Positions 10,961-26,205 of a stretch of 64,000 bases of DNA are shown one piece after another. This stretch comes from Artemia franciscana (lineage: Eukaryota; Arthropoda; Branchiopoda; Anostraca; Artemiidae), in contig NC_088871.1 of the NCBI RefSeq assembly GCF_032884065.1, positions 12,686,393 through 12,750,392 of the forward strand, read 5' to 3'. A program made the position numbers and the translations under genes. The notes under the pieces were generated by a model. It was not told the origin of the DNA, ran no database searches, and was given only the letters and a program-made list of their open reading frames with translations. Position 1 is the first letter of the stretch; each line of letters begins with the position of its first letter.

Positions 10961-13900
10961 TTTAAAGACTTGTTATGAGACGGGAATTTTGTTAGAGGTT
11001 ACTTACGATCGTTGTCGAAATATTGAAACCTCTTGATTTTCCCAAATTGGCTAATTTTCTATATATTTATAATGAATGAAACGAAGGGGAGAGAGAAACA
11101 AATGATATATAGATAAAGGAAGATACTTTACACGAAGACTAGCGGAAGAGTAGGCTTATGCATGCAGACTCTGTTGGATGATGCTAAATGGAACTATGAT
11201 TGTGAAAGAGTGAAAAAAGATGATGCTTGCGTCAGCGACGGAGAAAAACAAATCATTGAACTGCTTTAGACTATTCACAATATGATGATTTAGAACCGAG
11301 AATGAAAGATTTCTTACCCTGCTGAAATTAGGGGCTACGCCAACGCCAATCACATAAGGATGATTCTATAAGGAAGGCATCTGACTTTGAGACTATCAAA
11401 CCAGTATTAAATAGAACATTTAAGTGCGTGATAAAAATTTGGGTTAGTAAGATGCTTATTGGCTATCGTTTGGTGTCATAGATTTCCCAGTAACGTGATC
11501 AGTTCATGAAAAAAACAAAAGATCAAAATTATGCACGATATTGGACGGAACCATCCGTCCTGAACCATCCGACCTTTTTTGCAATATCCGATAATGACAC
11601 TGACCCTCATATCGGCCGGATAACATCTATGTGCCGATATATCAGCCGGACCCTACTTCAGTAAAGCACTGTAAGACTACAGTGTAAAAAGCGGGGGGAA
11701 GGGGGGTGGACGGGTAAATAAGAGACATGCCCCTCGCACGGGGACAATTTTGATGTTTGAAGTTGCTATATATTTTCTTTTGTAAAACTTTTTTTTTCAG
11801 CATAGGAAGCAAGTAAGTTTTTCTGGAAAAATAAATGACAAAGGCGTAGTTCTCTCGATGGGACACAGCCAGGACTGTATCCAGAATTTTTGTTCAGGAG
11901 TGGGGGCGGGGTGCAAACATTGTTCGGGAGGGGGTTAAGGTTTTTTTTTTACCTGCATTTATAAGACCAATTTATGAGTCAGATTTTTTTTTTTTTTTTT
12001 TTACTTTAGAAGAAATTCTTTTTAGCGGCATTTTTGCGACCACTTTAAGAGCCGGATAAAAATTTCGCGGTGTAGGAGGTCCAACTCAGTAGCCTCCCCC
12101 TGGATACGCCCGTGACCACAATTATTTGTTTGTTATCTTCTTACCTGTACCGCTACTGCAAATGAAATTTACCTTCCTGGCACATAATTAACTGTTTAGT
12201 TATTAGTTTTTAAGCCCAAAATTCTGAAACAGTAATGACTAATAGTCAACTGTTGCATCATGATGTAGGTTAATACCAACTTAAGTAGGTAATTCGGCTG
12301 ACAAAAGTCCTGTAACTGTTCTTCAATACTTTTGATAATTACTTTTGGAATCGTATCAGAAATGAGAGATCGAGGTAGAATTGGGACTAGAATGGGAATA
12401 AGGAAAAGTTTTTGCTATTATAGGTCTATTTTTACTGTAAACTAAGTCTCCAAAAAGGGGCGAATTAACGGGGCTTGAGTCTCTAGGGGGCCCAGACAAG
12501 AACCTGTTAGAATGTTTTCCCCTATTTCCACTTATTTTTGTTTTAGCTTAGTAGGTTCGCGGACAATGACTGATTACTGAGCTCTTTTTAGTGAATATTA
12601 GTGAAAATGTAAGTAAAAACTGTTCCCAAATCAAGATTTTAAATAGTCTCCTTGAGCCCGAAAATTTACAAAATTGCACTTTTAGTTTCATTAAAAAAAA
12701 TAAATCGATATAAAGCGAAATCTAAATAGAAATTAAAAAATAAAAATTTATCAAGTCTGATAAAACTTGACGTAGCAAGACGTATTTATGCAGTAAGTAA
12801 GATATAAAAAGGGGCAAAAATTCGACTTATCTTCTTGGGCTCCGAGATTTGAGACTGAAGAACCACCAGATCCTTACATTTTTGTATTCATCAATATTCC
12901 AACTATTTTGTTAAATAAATATACGCATTATCAAGTACTGCAAATCTTTTTGGAACTAATTATGGTCCTTTTTTCAGACAAACAGGTAGAGGTGAAAGCA
13001 GGGGCCCAGATTTCCTCCCGGAATCTCTAGTAGATGATTTCTTACATTCTCAACATAAATTTCATATTTCCACAAACCCTTCTTGGAGTCACAATCTGGA
13101 CCCTCCAAGAGACGGGCTAAATTTACATTAGATATTGTCATTTTTAAATTGTTACAATGTTTCTTCGTACCCCTGTTAAGTTCTTTTTATTGCGATTCCA
13201 AGATCATATATGTTATATTTGATAACAGTGTAATTTATCCCCTCTTCTGAAATAAATAGCAAAACTCATAGTTCATTTTGACATTCGGACAATTTAGCTG
13301 CAGAACTGCATGTTATCTACCTCCCTACTCCTTGTGTATATAGCCCTAAGCCATATAAAGAAGTTTTCTAATTTTATATTTTTTTTTTTTTAACTGGCAA
13401 ACTTTGCATTATGGAACGACCTTTGATAATACAGAAGTAAAAAAAAAAAAAAAAACAGAATTAGCAAACATCTGCATATAGCCGGGAGATATATATCCCT
13501 CTCCTGAACGAAACAAACTTATAATAACAAAATTATTACGTCATTGTATTCAAGAAAGTGATATTCCTTGGATTGTCAATGGCGCTTCCATTCTAACAGG
13601 AACGGGGATATCAAATCCCCCCCTATTACCCAGATATGGCCCTAGGCTATACACATAAGTTTGTTGGTTGACATCATTTTGTGAGTTATTTAGTTGGTTC
13701 ATAACACCAAATAATATTGATCTGAGAAAAAAAATCAAAATCTGCGAAGTTTCGTATTTAGTCTATGGGTATATAAAGGTATTTGGGGAGGAAGCTAGGA
13801 GGCAGTTAAATTCCAAGCAAATCTATAAATTCTCCATTAATGTAAATTTTTAAAGAAGCCACAAGTAATAAAAATTGCTGAAGGTTTTTTTACAACAATT

Positions 13901-14309
13901 TCTTTTTCTGTTGGGTTAACCACAGGAGACAAGGAATATAATACAGATTTCCAACTGAACAATTTTTGGGTAGTCGATAATTTTGTGTTTGTACTCGTCT
14001 GTCTTCATTTTTTTCAAAAAAGAATTTCATCAATTTTGCCTCTTAAAAGCAAACTTATTCAGAACCTTTGATGTTTACACAGGAAATTTAATTGAGTTAA
14101 ACATAACTTATAAAACAATCGCAAATAGCGCCAGGGCAAGCTCAATACTTAATTGCTCTTTTTAACATATCACGATTGGCCTGTTAAACGTCAGTATTAT
14201 ATACCTTTAGTCTGCAGGCTATAGTGACTTTTTTGCTATTAGTTAGCACAAAAGCTGTCATTCGACCCATATTAATGCCTGTCTAAGACCTGAACCTATT
14301 CAGTTTCCT

Positions 14310-14640
14310 ATTTTTCTTTTCAAAGATTTTGCTATTATCTTATTTTCTTTTATTTTATATAAAAAAAAATAATTTCCTATTTTCTATTTTCTTTAGTTTC
14401 CTATTCTCTTTTCGTATCTTTTTATATTTCCTGTTTTCCTATTTTCTTAAAAAGCCTATTTCCCATTTTATTTTCAGTTTCCTACTTTCTTTCCGTAGAT
14501 TTTCCTATTTCCTTTTCCAATCTTCTTATATATTATATCTCCTATCTTCTTTCAGTTTCCTATTTTCCTTTCGTAGGTTTTACTATTTTCTTAAGTATAT
14601 TTCCTATTTTCTTTTAGTATTTTCTTTCAGCCCATAAACA
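14310..14640 (+). repeat. Pyrimidine-rich degenerate repeat (TTTCCTATTTTCTTT type)
   Basis: Many diverged copies of TTTCCTATTTTCTTTTCGTAG-like units of about 20-45 bp. The 102-codon frame here is Phe/Ser/Leu low-complexity text and is not a gene. Confidence 0.8.
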
Positions 14641-15190
14641 TACTTTCTATAAACAATCGGACTTCAATTTTAGAGAAACTGTCTTCTTTCCTTGAAGTTT
14701 TAGATTAAAGCTAAAGTAAATATTGTTGAAAACCGCCTTAACCACATATTGATTTTCTTACCCTAAACACTTTTATGGACAATTTTACCTTTGACAAGAT
14801 CTTCATAGCGACCCTTTATTTGCATGTTTTAATAGGGAACTTTTAGCAGTTTTGCAAGAAACATTAGTGTCCACGCAAGATTTTAACGATCTTTCCTTCT
14901 TTACAACGAAGGCATAAAGGAGAAATAGAGGATATCCGTTTTACAGGATAAAACAGAGATCACGCATTGCCATATTTAGCCTAGTCAATACGTTTCCGAG
15001 TGAAAACTTAAAAATTCATCGATGTAAATGAAGTAGCTGAAATATTTTTAAAATTGGCACCGAAACATTATTTCTCTTGGTCTTCCTCTTTCTTAGTCTT
15101 TCTTTTTTTTTTCTCTAGGGCACCACGGCTAAATCCTAAAACAGCTTTTAATTAGGACATATTTTCATAAAACATTTGCTAATAAAACAT

Positions 15191-15459
<269 letters not shown>

Positions 15460-15675
15460 CCAAAAAATTTGCGTTTCGTGTCGGAAACCCCTGCCAACGG
15501 TATTAACAGAAGACACTGAGGCCAAACAAAGGTTACTACAATACTTCACGCTGCCTAAATAACGTTAATCTGGTTTATAACCGTTTTGAGTTTGAATGTC
15601 CCTCTCTATATAAAAGAAAAAATAAAACTGCTAACTAAACAGTCAAAGATGTCAGAATTTGTCAAATCATACTTA

Positions 15676-17496
<1,821 letters not shown>

Positions 17497-19600
17497 TTTA
17501 TTACATATTTATGATTACATATTTATGATATTTACATATTACATATTTATGATTTATGATTATAAATTTATTTATAACCTGTTCTAGATACAGTAACGAA
17601 CGGAATACACGAGAAAAAAAAAACAGAAAAATGAAAAAGAGAGAAAATTACTAATAAAACAAAATTAAAATTCATAGAATAAGCACACAAGCATAGTAAT
17701 TAACCAAATGATCACACAGTATACATAACAAGCACACAAAAACTGCACAAATAAAACAAAATTAAAATTCATAGAATAAGCACACAAACACAATAATTAA
17801 CCAAATAATCACACAGTATACATAACAAACACAGAACCAATAAACGAGATACTAAGTCAACACCAGAAGTTTCCATTAATTTCATTGCTATAAGCTTCAA
17901 TGTAACTGACGATGGCAGCATTCGGGTCAATAATACCATACCTCCTATTGGCCAAAGAATTACTTACCCAGCGGGGGAGGTCTAGAAGATATTTAGCATA
18001 CCGGTAATAAATTCGTCGAGGTTGCTTTGATTCCGTTGCCAAAAAGGTACTCCAAAAGGGTGCAAGATATAAAAATTTGGGAGCGCCCACGAGTTATATA
18101 ATTTAGCTAGTAGCTGGCGATTAAAACGAAGTTTTTTTAGAAACTATGACACCGTAGGCACTGGACGTCCGGCACTGGAAATAGTGAATGAGGAGCTTTT
18201 TAGCTGCTTTAAGGGAGTCACCGATTGGGAGGCCAAGATATTTCATTTCCAATTTAGGGGCAGCCGATACTCCATTAAGATCAACTTTAAATCCTTCTGG
18301 AACTGGGCCCCAGTTGAATAGTACAACTTCTGACTTTTCAGCGTTAAACTTTAAGATTTATTTTTGAATATTCTCGACTCAGAATGGAATTTTTTTAAAT
18401 CCAGGACCGTTCGGCTGAGGTTGAAGACATCGTCCGCATAAGCAATAAGTGATACATCTATCCCTTCTAAAATACAGGAAGAAACAACTTAGAACTTTGC
18501 GTCCAGAATAAATGTTAAACGCGATTGGGGATGTAAGGGCGCCTTGTCTTTCTCCGCAACGAACAGGTATGATTTTCTTTGTAATCATTCCATCAGGCAG
18601 ATTAACAATGACAGTGAAATGATTGTACATATCATATAAAGCACGAATAATACAAGTATTGACCTGCGTTTATAGGCCTATAATCCAGTGAAGATATGCG
18701 TGTGAATTATCGAATCAAAAGCACGACTGACATCATGGCTCCCTAGAACTAGTGGCTCTTCTGATTTATCAGCATAGATTAAAACTGACGACGGTGCCGT
18801 CAGCGCATAAGCGCACCCTATTCCCTTCTGGAGCCCCAATTGGTGTGGGGGCATATACCATTTATCAACCAACTCAGACATTATTAACTTCTCAAAAATT
18901 TCACAAAAAGTTGTAGCTACCGTTAGTGGCCGGTATGATTAAGGGTTTATTCTTTTTAGGGACAGGAGAAAGACGGCAAGTGGAAAACGAGGAAGGAACT
19001 ATTCCTTTTGTAAACACCATCTGGAAAAGTAGGGCAAGGTGGAAAAAACCAGAAGGGGTTCCATATAGGAGGTGTTTGGCGCCAACGTGGTCTGTACCTC
19101 TTGAGAGAGGTTTCTAGATTTAAATAATTAAATTATAAACATCCGAAATTGCTACAGTAAACGTTGATTTGACCCCTATCGAAAGTGTCTTTTCGAGTGT
19201 GACTTTGAAGGGATTGTCTATTAGGGGGTCTAGTCCTAAAATCTCTCTGGAGAAATTTTGTTCCCATAGTTCAGGAGGGATATTAAATGACTAGTTGGGC
19301 TTTTGTTTTTGTTTAAGTGTTAAAATTTTCCAAAAAAGTTCTGGGTTATTAATAGTCTTTTCAGAAAAAAATGGAAAACATAGTAGCTCTATGTTTCTCT
19401 AGTTCTTTTGGAAAACGGCGTTTGGTGGATAAATGGATCTGATTTATAACACCAGTTCTGGGACGGCCGCTATCTATGTTTATCATGATTCGTCGCATCG
19501 TCTATGGTCACAAGCCGACGGTCACATCGGCTTTAGATTTTTCAGCTAACAATAGACGGTGTTAGTTTCATTTGCAGATTCTCCTCCTTCTCCAGTTTTT
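17497..19600 (-). mobile_element. LINE type A, second copy, decayed
   Basis: Minus-strand reverse transcriptase remains: HQLGLQKGIGCAYA, HDVSRAFDSIIH, GERQGALTSPIAF, and a C-terminal segment with YRYAKYLLDLPRW, matching the YFKYCKYLLRLPRW block of the copy at 278. It shares the 3' end GGTTATAAATAAAT, here followed by an irregular ATCATAAATATGTA-like tail (17497-17565). There are several frame breaks. A 97-bp tandem duplication sits in its 3' region (about 17655-17850). The upstream part (19100-19600) is read only as broken frames. Confidence 0.75.
17655..17850 (-). repeat. 97-bp tandem duplication in the LINE 3' region
   Basis: Two direct copies of an AT-rich unit containing ATTAAAATTCATAGAATAAG, followed by CACACA- and CACACAGTATACATAAC-like text. 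Starts are 97 bp apart (17664 and 17761). Confidence 0.75.
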
Positions 19601-20235
19601 CCGTCAGTAGCACTTTAAAATTCCTAGAATATAGTGGCAAATAATGACGAGAAAATATACATTTTTTTTAATCAGAATAAATTTCTAGAACCCCATGGGC
19701 AACAGTTGCATTTATTCATAAGAAACTGATAATGCCAACTATATGGCCAGTGATAATTACGAAGAAAATGGGGATAATCAGGGACAACTCTACATGGTGG
19801 CACTGACCATATTTTTCTGATTTTTTAGTGAAAATGCCAAAAAAGATTTTTTTTTTCAAAATTTAGAGGGAGCAAAACAATGATGGAACAATTATCCTCC
19901 CGCCCAAATGGCACCCCTGATAAAGGGTTTGTAGATTTCACTTGTTCTTCAATTAAAATTATGGATTTCTAGAACTAAAAGTACCTTTTTCGACTGAAAT
20001 TTCAAGTAAGGTATTTTCGAAGTATTTTTGTGCTTATAAAAATCTGTTGATTAATAAACTACTTCATCAAAGTTTATACTTACACATTTGGGTTTATCTT
20101 GATCATTAAATTGGATAAAATGCATGTTTTGTCTTAGATATGATCAGTAGGGAAGAGGCTTTAAAGTTTGTTCCTCTTCTAAAGTTCCCCTTTTTTTAAC
20201 AACATCCAGAAAACGGAAATTTACGACAGAAAAGC
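19601..20235. other. CaMKI intron 1, unassigned
   Basis: No feature seen between the LINE and F1 copy c. Confidence 0.4.
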
Positions 20236-23185
20236 GTAGTCAAACAGTTCGTGGTAAACAACTGTAAATAGGGAGTGACCCAGCTCAATAGTAACCGAAA
20301 ATAAAAAAAAAGACAGAATTTTGATACCCACAGATATCTCAAAAGAATCTGCTTAATATGCCGATTTTAAATATATAAGTTTCATTAAGTTTAGTCTTAC
20401 CGATTAAGGGCTAAGAGTCTGAGAAAATTTGCCTGATTTCCGATAAAAGGGGAAAACATCCTCTAAAAGTATTACAATCTTAATGAAAATCACACCATCA
20501 GATTAAGCGCATCAGAAAACCCTACTGTAGTGGTCTCAAGTTCCTATATGTAAAAATGTGGAATTTTTAATTTTTTGCCAGAAGAAAGATCACGGATGCA
20601 AGTTTAATTGCTTGTTTTTCCCAGGGGTGATCGTATCGGCCCAGTTGTTCTAGAATATTGGTAGAGGGCTCAATCTAACTGAAATTAACAGTTCTAATGC
20701 CCTTTTTAAGTAACCAAAAGATTGGAGGGCATCCTGGCCCCCTCCCTTGCCCCTTTTTTCCCAAAGTTGTCTGATCAAAATTTTGAAATAGCCACTTCGC
20801 TCATTAAAGATGCAAGGCCCAATAACTATGCCTTTGGATATAAAATGACCACCCACAGCCCCAGGGGAGAGGTATTTAAATCATAAAATTCGCCCTTTTT
20901 ACACATAGTATTTGTTATTGTAAAGTATGTATACAATTTCGGGTAGGGGGGGGGCAAATTTTTTTCTGAGTTTTTTCCAAGGGGGAATTTTCTACGAGGA
21001 GGGAAGTTTCCAGGGGGTGAACTTGTCAAGTGAAATTATATACTGGGGAAATTCGCCAGAATTCATATACAAAATTCTTTTTAAATGTCTTGCTTTCTCT
21101 TTTGCGTCTCAATTTTATGCGTGAAGTTGTTAAGGGTAATTGCTTGGAGTAAATTTTCACCGGGATTGAATGGTCTGGAGGATATTTCCGTGGGGAGGGG
21201 GATTTCTCCATGGAGGCGGTGCTAGATTTCCCGGCATTATTTAAAACGATCGGAATTCAAATTTAAAAAAAAAACAAGTTTTTCAACTGAAAGTAAGGAG
21301 CAACATTAGAACTTGAAACGAACAGAAATTATTACGGGTATGAAACGGATTATCCCCTCCTTAACGCCTCGCTCTTTACGCTGAAGTCCGAATTTCGTCC
21401 CAATTCTTTAAGAACGACTCAGGAAATACAAGGATCGTTTAATTAGAACAATTGGAAGCTTTTTTACAAGTACTAAAAAATTTAGCTTAAAGAGCGAGGT
21501 GTTGAGGAGGGGCAATCCCCATCATATACGTAATAATTGTGTTGCGAGAGCAACACTTTGGTTTTGTGCCGTTTTCTTCTCTTTTTTTTCCTATGCCGCC
21601 GATGTCGGCTTATTCCTGGAAACTGGTATGGCATTACATTTTGGAAAGCTCCGCAGAACTCTTGCCTGGGGCCAAAAAGGATGGTTTTTTCTTGTCCGCG
21701 AGCCAGAGCCTATGGTGTGCGAAGTGAAGTGGAGTTATGTAGCCTATGTCAGAGAGGAGTATCTGAAATTGTGCAGCCAAGCTTTCATTTCATCAAACCA
21801 TGTTTCTGCTTTCGAGTGGAAACCTCCGTTCTAGCAGGAAAGCAGGCAGACACCAATTTCAAATTGAAGATGGACTAAATTCTATAAGTGTTAAATATAT
21901 GCGGCAGTTACCCGGCCCTACAGCCAATATATCTTCTTTGAGTGATAAATAGAAAAATTTACAGAAGCAAAAAAGCGGCATTTTCCCACCGGTCCGAAAG
22001 TGCTGTCATGATTTTGGCTGGGTTTATCATTTGTTTTTTTCGGACTTCGGATTGAGGTAGAGAAATGTTATCAGATGTACCTCTTAAACTTTAAAAGTTC
22101 TGTCATTGCTAAAGAAATTGGAGCTTATCCTTTGCTCCTTTCTAACTGGTGACGTTAGAAAGTTTGCCTACGGCAAAAAAAAATATCAACTTTTGAACTA
22201 AGACAGATAGAATTTTTTTTCGACGGCAATCGATAGCTCTTGATGAGCTGATCAAAGTATATGTCATCCTTTTTTTGGTAAAAAATTCCTTCATGAGATA
22301 TACTAGTTTGAAAGTTTCAAGGGGTTGACAACTTCAGTAGTAGGGTACACACTGAAACCAAAAATAAGCCGATACTAATTGTTAGACATGTAGGGGACTT
22401 GTAAGAAAAGGTCGGCTGTTAGCTCATAATCATCTTGAGCAGTGAAGGGTTTGCAAATTTTGCTATTTGGTGTACCTATTATTTGTTTCCATTTTAGTTG
22501 ATGGTAAGACCGAGTTGGTTCCAGTGGTAAGACATGTAGGGGACTTGTAAGTAATAATCGTCTGTTAGGCTAGAATCATCTTTAGTGAAGAGGGGTTTGT
22601 AGCTTTTGCTAGTTGGTGTAGCCTACCCATACTCACTGTAACCTAGAATTAAGTGTTTACGCAACGGGTACAAACGATAACGTAAAACAACGAGGCAGTT
22701 TCGTAATAATTAATAGAGTGTCATCTATGGTATTTTGATCCTGAAAAGTTACGGATAGCTTTATAATACCAACTAGATTATATAAGATATTGTTCCAAGT
22801 CTTGATCCGTCACGATGTCTACGATTGAAAAAGATAAAGTTCAACTGGCTGCAGTCAATTTAGTCCCTTCTTTCCATATTCTTTTATTATTGTTGTTTTT
22901 TCAACGCTGAGGAATAGCCTTTGATCATGTGATTACTGATCGCGTTCTTCTTTGAATATAACGTTTTAAAAGCTTCGATAGGCTGACAACTTCGGCTTTT
23001 AACCGATAGCAAAGAAACAAAACAAAAGTGTTGTTCTCGCAACACTTTATTTGGCAAAGCCGGACAAAGGTTGCCGCAACACTTTACGTTGCTTAGGCAA
23101 CGTAGGTCCAGTTTCTGTTCATTTTAAGTTTTAATGTTGCTCCTTACTTTCAGTTGAAAAACTTTTTTTTTTTTATTTAATTTTT
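20236..23185 (-). repeat. F1 foldback element (copy c), interrupted by a TIR element
   Basis: Reverse-oriented F1: the right-end hairpin is at 20241 (degraded, AACAGTTCGTGGTAAACAACTG), continuing to hairpin 2 at 21290-21536. It is then split by another element (21537-23112) and resumes at TTTCTGTTCATTTTAAG (23113). Hairpin 1 and the left end are missing. Confidence 0.85.
21537..23112. mobile_element. TIR element nested in F1, non-autonomous
   Basis: Left edge GTGTTGCGAGAGCAACACTT with TGGTTTTGT following. The inverted counterpart near the right (about 23022-23046) reads GTGTTGCGAGAACAACACTT in reverse complement, giving about 28 of 30 matching bases. A further GTTGC/GCAAC-rich tail runs to 23112, so the exact right edge is unclear. 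The overlapping frames of about 110 codons at the left end resemble no transposase I know. It splits hairpin 2 of an F1 copy, so it is younger than that copy. Confidence 0.65.
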
Positions 23186-23364
23186 GTACAACTTCATCCA
23201 CAAAACAAGTGTTTGTCTCAAGAGTTGTCTTCTGTGTTAAATTATTCCCTTAGTTCACGTTAAGAGGAATGTTACATACACAAAAAAAAAAATTAAGCAA
23301 AATTTGCCATTTCAATTGAAATTTCAAACTAAAGATATACAAAGTATTTTGTTTTCTGTGGTTC

Positions 23365-23690
23365 CATTGCAACTGAACCCTCGTGTAGCTGAACGCTCGT
23401 GCATCTGAACCCCCCTTTCGTGCATCGTGCATCTGATTCTGCACTCCAATCCTATTCAAACTGAACCATCATGCATCCCAACCCTCACTAAATTCAATAT
23501 CCGTGCAACTCAACCACATTCAACTCAACCACCGTTTAATTCAACCCTCGTGCATCTAAACCACCATTTATTTAAACCCTCAATCCACTCAACTTCCACG
23601 CAATTTAACCCTCATTTAACTAAACCCGTTTAATTAAACCTGTTTGCATACCCCATTCAAATCAACCCTATTCAACCCTAATCCCCCTCT
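23365..23690. repeat. Degenerate minisatellite (TCAACCCTCGTGCATCTGAA type)
   Basis: More than a dozen diverged units of about 18-22 bp built on CAACTCAACC/CTCGTGCATCTGAACC. Reverse-complement-like units (GGGTTCAACTGAAC; GGGGTTCAGTTAC) follow at 23805-23880, making a loose inverted arrangement. Confidence 0.75.
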
Positions 23691-23880
23691 TAAAAATATT
23701 AATTTATGCGCCTATCCTATATATTTGAAAATAAGCGAAATTTTTCATGTCCAGGGTCCGAACAATTGCAGGTCATGGTTGCAGCAATAAGTACAGTTGA
23801 AGGAGGGTTCAACTGAACAAGGATTCAGTCAAATGGGGTTGAGTTGCAAGCCACGAGGCTTGGGGTTCAGTTACACGCAC

Positions 23881-24559
23881 ATCTTTTTCTGTCAATGGCA
23901 GTATTCTCCCCTACAAAATCAAGGAAACAAATGGAAACTATGGCTTTTAGCGTTCCCCCTCCTTCGCAATTTTGATTTGTGTTTTACCCCATCTAGCCAA
24001 GAATTTACTGGTATACATCTTTCAGGAAAAAACTGTTTAAGGCCAGCTTGAGCATTCAAAATAGTGAAAATAGTGTTTTAAGTCACCTTAGGAAATGAAA
24101 TACAGGCTAGATTAAATTTGAAAAATGTCCAGTCGAAATTATTGCTTGATTTACATCTTAAACCCTTAATTTCCATTGCTAAAGCGAGCTTTAACACAAC
24201 TTTCATTGTCTTTCAGCAAATAGATCAACCTTCTCCTATTGATTACCTCTTATACAGAATTATATTACAGGTTACATTAATTGTCTACAAGGAATTAGGG
24301 GAAACTAATAGCTCTCCCTCTCTCTCTCTCTCTCTATTTCTAATGAGGAAATAATGTAGGCTGTATCCAAACAACACCAAAGGGATTCAAAACACTTATC
24401 TCTATTCTGTACAACTAGGAACTATCGGATGTCATAATAGTATCCGAGGTTTAATGCCTTTGAGCATGTTCAGGATACAATAAAAAGTTAAAAGTATTAG
24501 ATAGAAATTAAATTTCTCGTTCCTCTTAACTTACTTGACTTAAATCCTGTCCGTCCTTA
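23881..24559. other. CaMKI intron 1, unassigned
   Basis: Only the (TC)n tract at 24308. Frames at 23797 and 24118 are unsupported. Confidence 0.35.
24308..24340. repeat. (TC)n microsatellite
   Basis: CTCTCCCTCTCTCTCTCTCT-type tract of about 30 bp. Confidence 0.85.
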
Positions 24560-25280
24560 AAAATCGTATTGGTGCTTTTTTCTTCGTGATGGTGTGGATA
24601 TGCCAACTGTGTCCCTTGCGGTCTTCTGCTAGACAGAGCAGGTTCAAGAGGGGTGAGGCGCTAAGGTATCTTTCCACCTTTTTGAGGAAGGCCAAAAGGG
24701 CGAGAACCATAAATTTGGCTTTCAAAGATTATATTCGGGAGACTGGGCTGACTCACCCGTTGAACGTGACTGATCCGTCGAGGTCGCTGGAGGTAGGGAT
24801 TATTTGTTGGATTTTAAGGCAGTCAAGGAGTTCGACACTTGAGATTCTATCCAGTTAGGTGGTCCTAGAGATTTGGAGGAGGCATTTAGTTTCAAATGCT
24901 GTGGGTAGACAATAGTCACCCACTTTCAGCGTCCGAGTTTCACAAGAGTAGATTACAATGGGTGATCAAAGTAACAAAACGTCATGAATCAAGACATAGG
25001 GATAGATTCTTAGCTACGCCATAAGGATACAAGGATTTTGGGACTAGAACTCACAAGGCCGAGCTGCTGTTTTATATCTTTCGAGTAGTTGTTGTTGCTG
25101 GTGAGCAGATTACCAAGGTAGTGGAACTTGTCAACCCACTGAATACTTTCTCTATTTAGTTTCAGGTCTGGTTTAATTGTACCCAGCAGCATTTGTGAGC
25201 AGCAAGCAGCCTTTGCTTTGGATTCATTTATTACATCGTTCCAGAAGAGTGGGAGTGGATTGATAACTGGAAGGGCCAAA
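24560..25280 (-). mobile_element. LINE fragment, RT C-terminal region, decayed
   Basis: The minus strand reads VDKFHYLGNLLTSNNNYSKD, then after breaks a YSCETRTLKVGD-like block and LDRISSVELLDCL. This is the usual order (KFKYLG..., YGCETWTLK..., RISNEEV...) at the C-terminal side of many non-LTR reverse transcriptases. It has several stops and frame changes. Same broad class as the type C fragments at 33747, 50474 and 62918, but a different family. Confidence 0.7.
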
Positions 25281-25661
25281 GATTAACGTCGAAAGAAATT
25301 TAGTATCGATTTTTTTTTTAAAAAAGCTTAACAATCTTCTTTAACGAATTACCATCAAATTGGTAAAGACGAAGATAAATGACCGGTTTAACGAGTATAA
25401 CGAGCATGAGCTCTTGTGTAGGGATATTGGTGGAATTTTTAAAGGGAAAAGGCGCACGAGGAAGAGAGGCATTAGCTAATAAATCGTTCGAGGTTTGCAG
25501 TTAATTCGTATTGAAGTTGAATTAAACATGAATTAATTACAGTTTCCAATGAGAATGTTGAAACTTTGTTTCAACTTTCAGGAAAGATATATCAGATGAG
25601 ATTATGTCCTTTTATAGTAATTAATACCATTACAGATGTTACTATTAACAATTATTCATAA

Positions 25662-26205
25662 ATGGAAAACATAAATACCGTTAAAAATGAACACTTGAAC
25701 CAAATTGAAAAAAATACAATGGTACTGTACAGAAAAAAAACTGCATTAATTTCAGAGTTCATCTATTTTCATATTTACGAAAACAACATCCAGGTAATGA
25801 ACAACCACACTAATAATCATGGCAACTTGACCAATTTTCAGGAAATTCATTATCTTTATGTCTGCGAGGGAGGATATTTTAAGAATGGAAAAAAGAAAGG
25901 GCTGAAGGAATTAAGAACAAAGGGAAAGAGGACATCAAAAGAGATAGAAGTAGCAATTGGTAGCTATTTAAACTATTCATTAATGTAGTCAATTTAGTTT
26001 TGTGGTCTACATCTTTTATTTTATTTTATCTATATTTTCTTTTCTTCTCCTTTTTGCTCTACTCTCTGTGAGCAAGTGATATTTTTTTTTTCTGAGTAAG
26101 CGATTCGTTTTTCTTTCCCCTTTTTTACATACAAAAGAGCCTTTGAGGGAATAGTAAAATGGAATATTGTATTTGTACTTCATGATGAATAAATCTTATC
26201 TTATA
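25662..26205 (+). other. Unrecognised 108-codon frame with a LINE-like 3' end
   Basis: An open frame (25662-25988) rich in Asn, Lys and Ile that I do not recognise. About 200 bp later comes GATGAATAAATCTTATCTTA (from about 26180), a pattern often seen at the 3' end of arthropod LINEs, so this may be the 3' part of a worn retroelement rather than a gene. No splice sites or start context support a host exon. Confidence 0.25.

Larger units (their letters stand above)
8755..15190. other. CaMKI intron 2, middle
   Basis: Apart from the piggyBac remnant (10130-10960) and the pyrimidine repeat (14310-14640) I see only AT-rich unassigned DNA with poly-A/T runs (11930-12000, 13380, 13440). The 60-74 codon frames here have no family resemblance. 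Confidence 0.4.

Noticed and set aside
14329-14637. 102-codon Phe/Ser/Leu-rich frame
   Set aside because: Low-complexity pyrimidine repeat with no start context or relatives.
21499-21878. Three overlapping plus-strand frames of 62-113 codons
   Set aside because: They run from F1 hairpin into the nested TIR element. They overlap each other in different frames and resemble no transposase.
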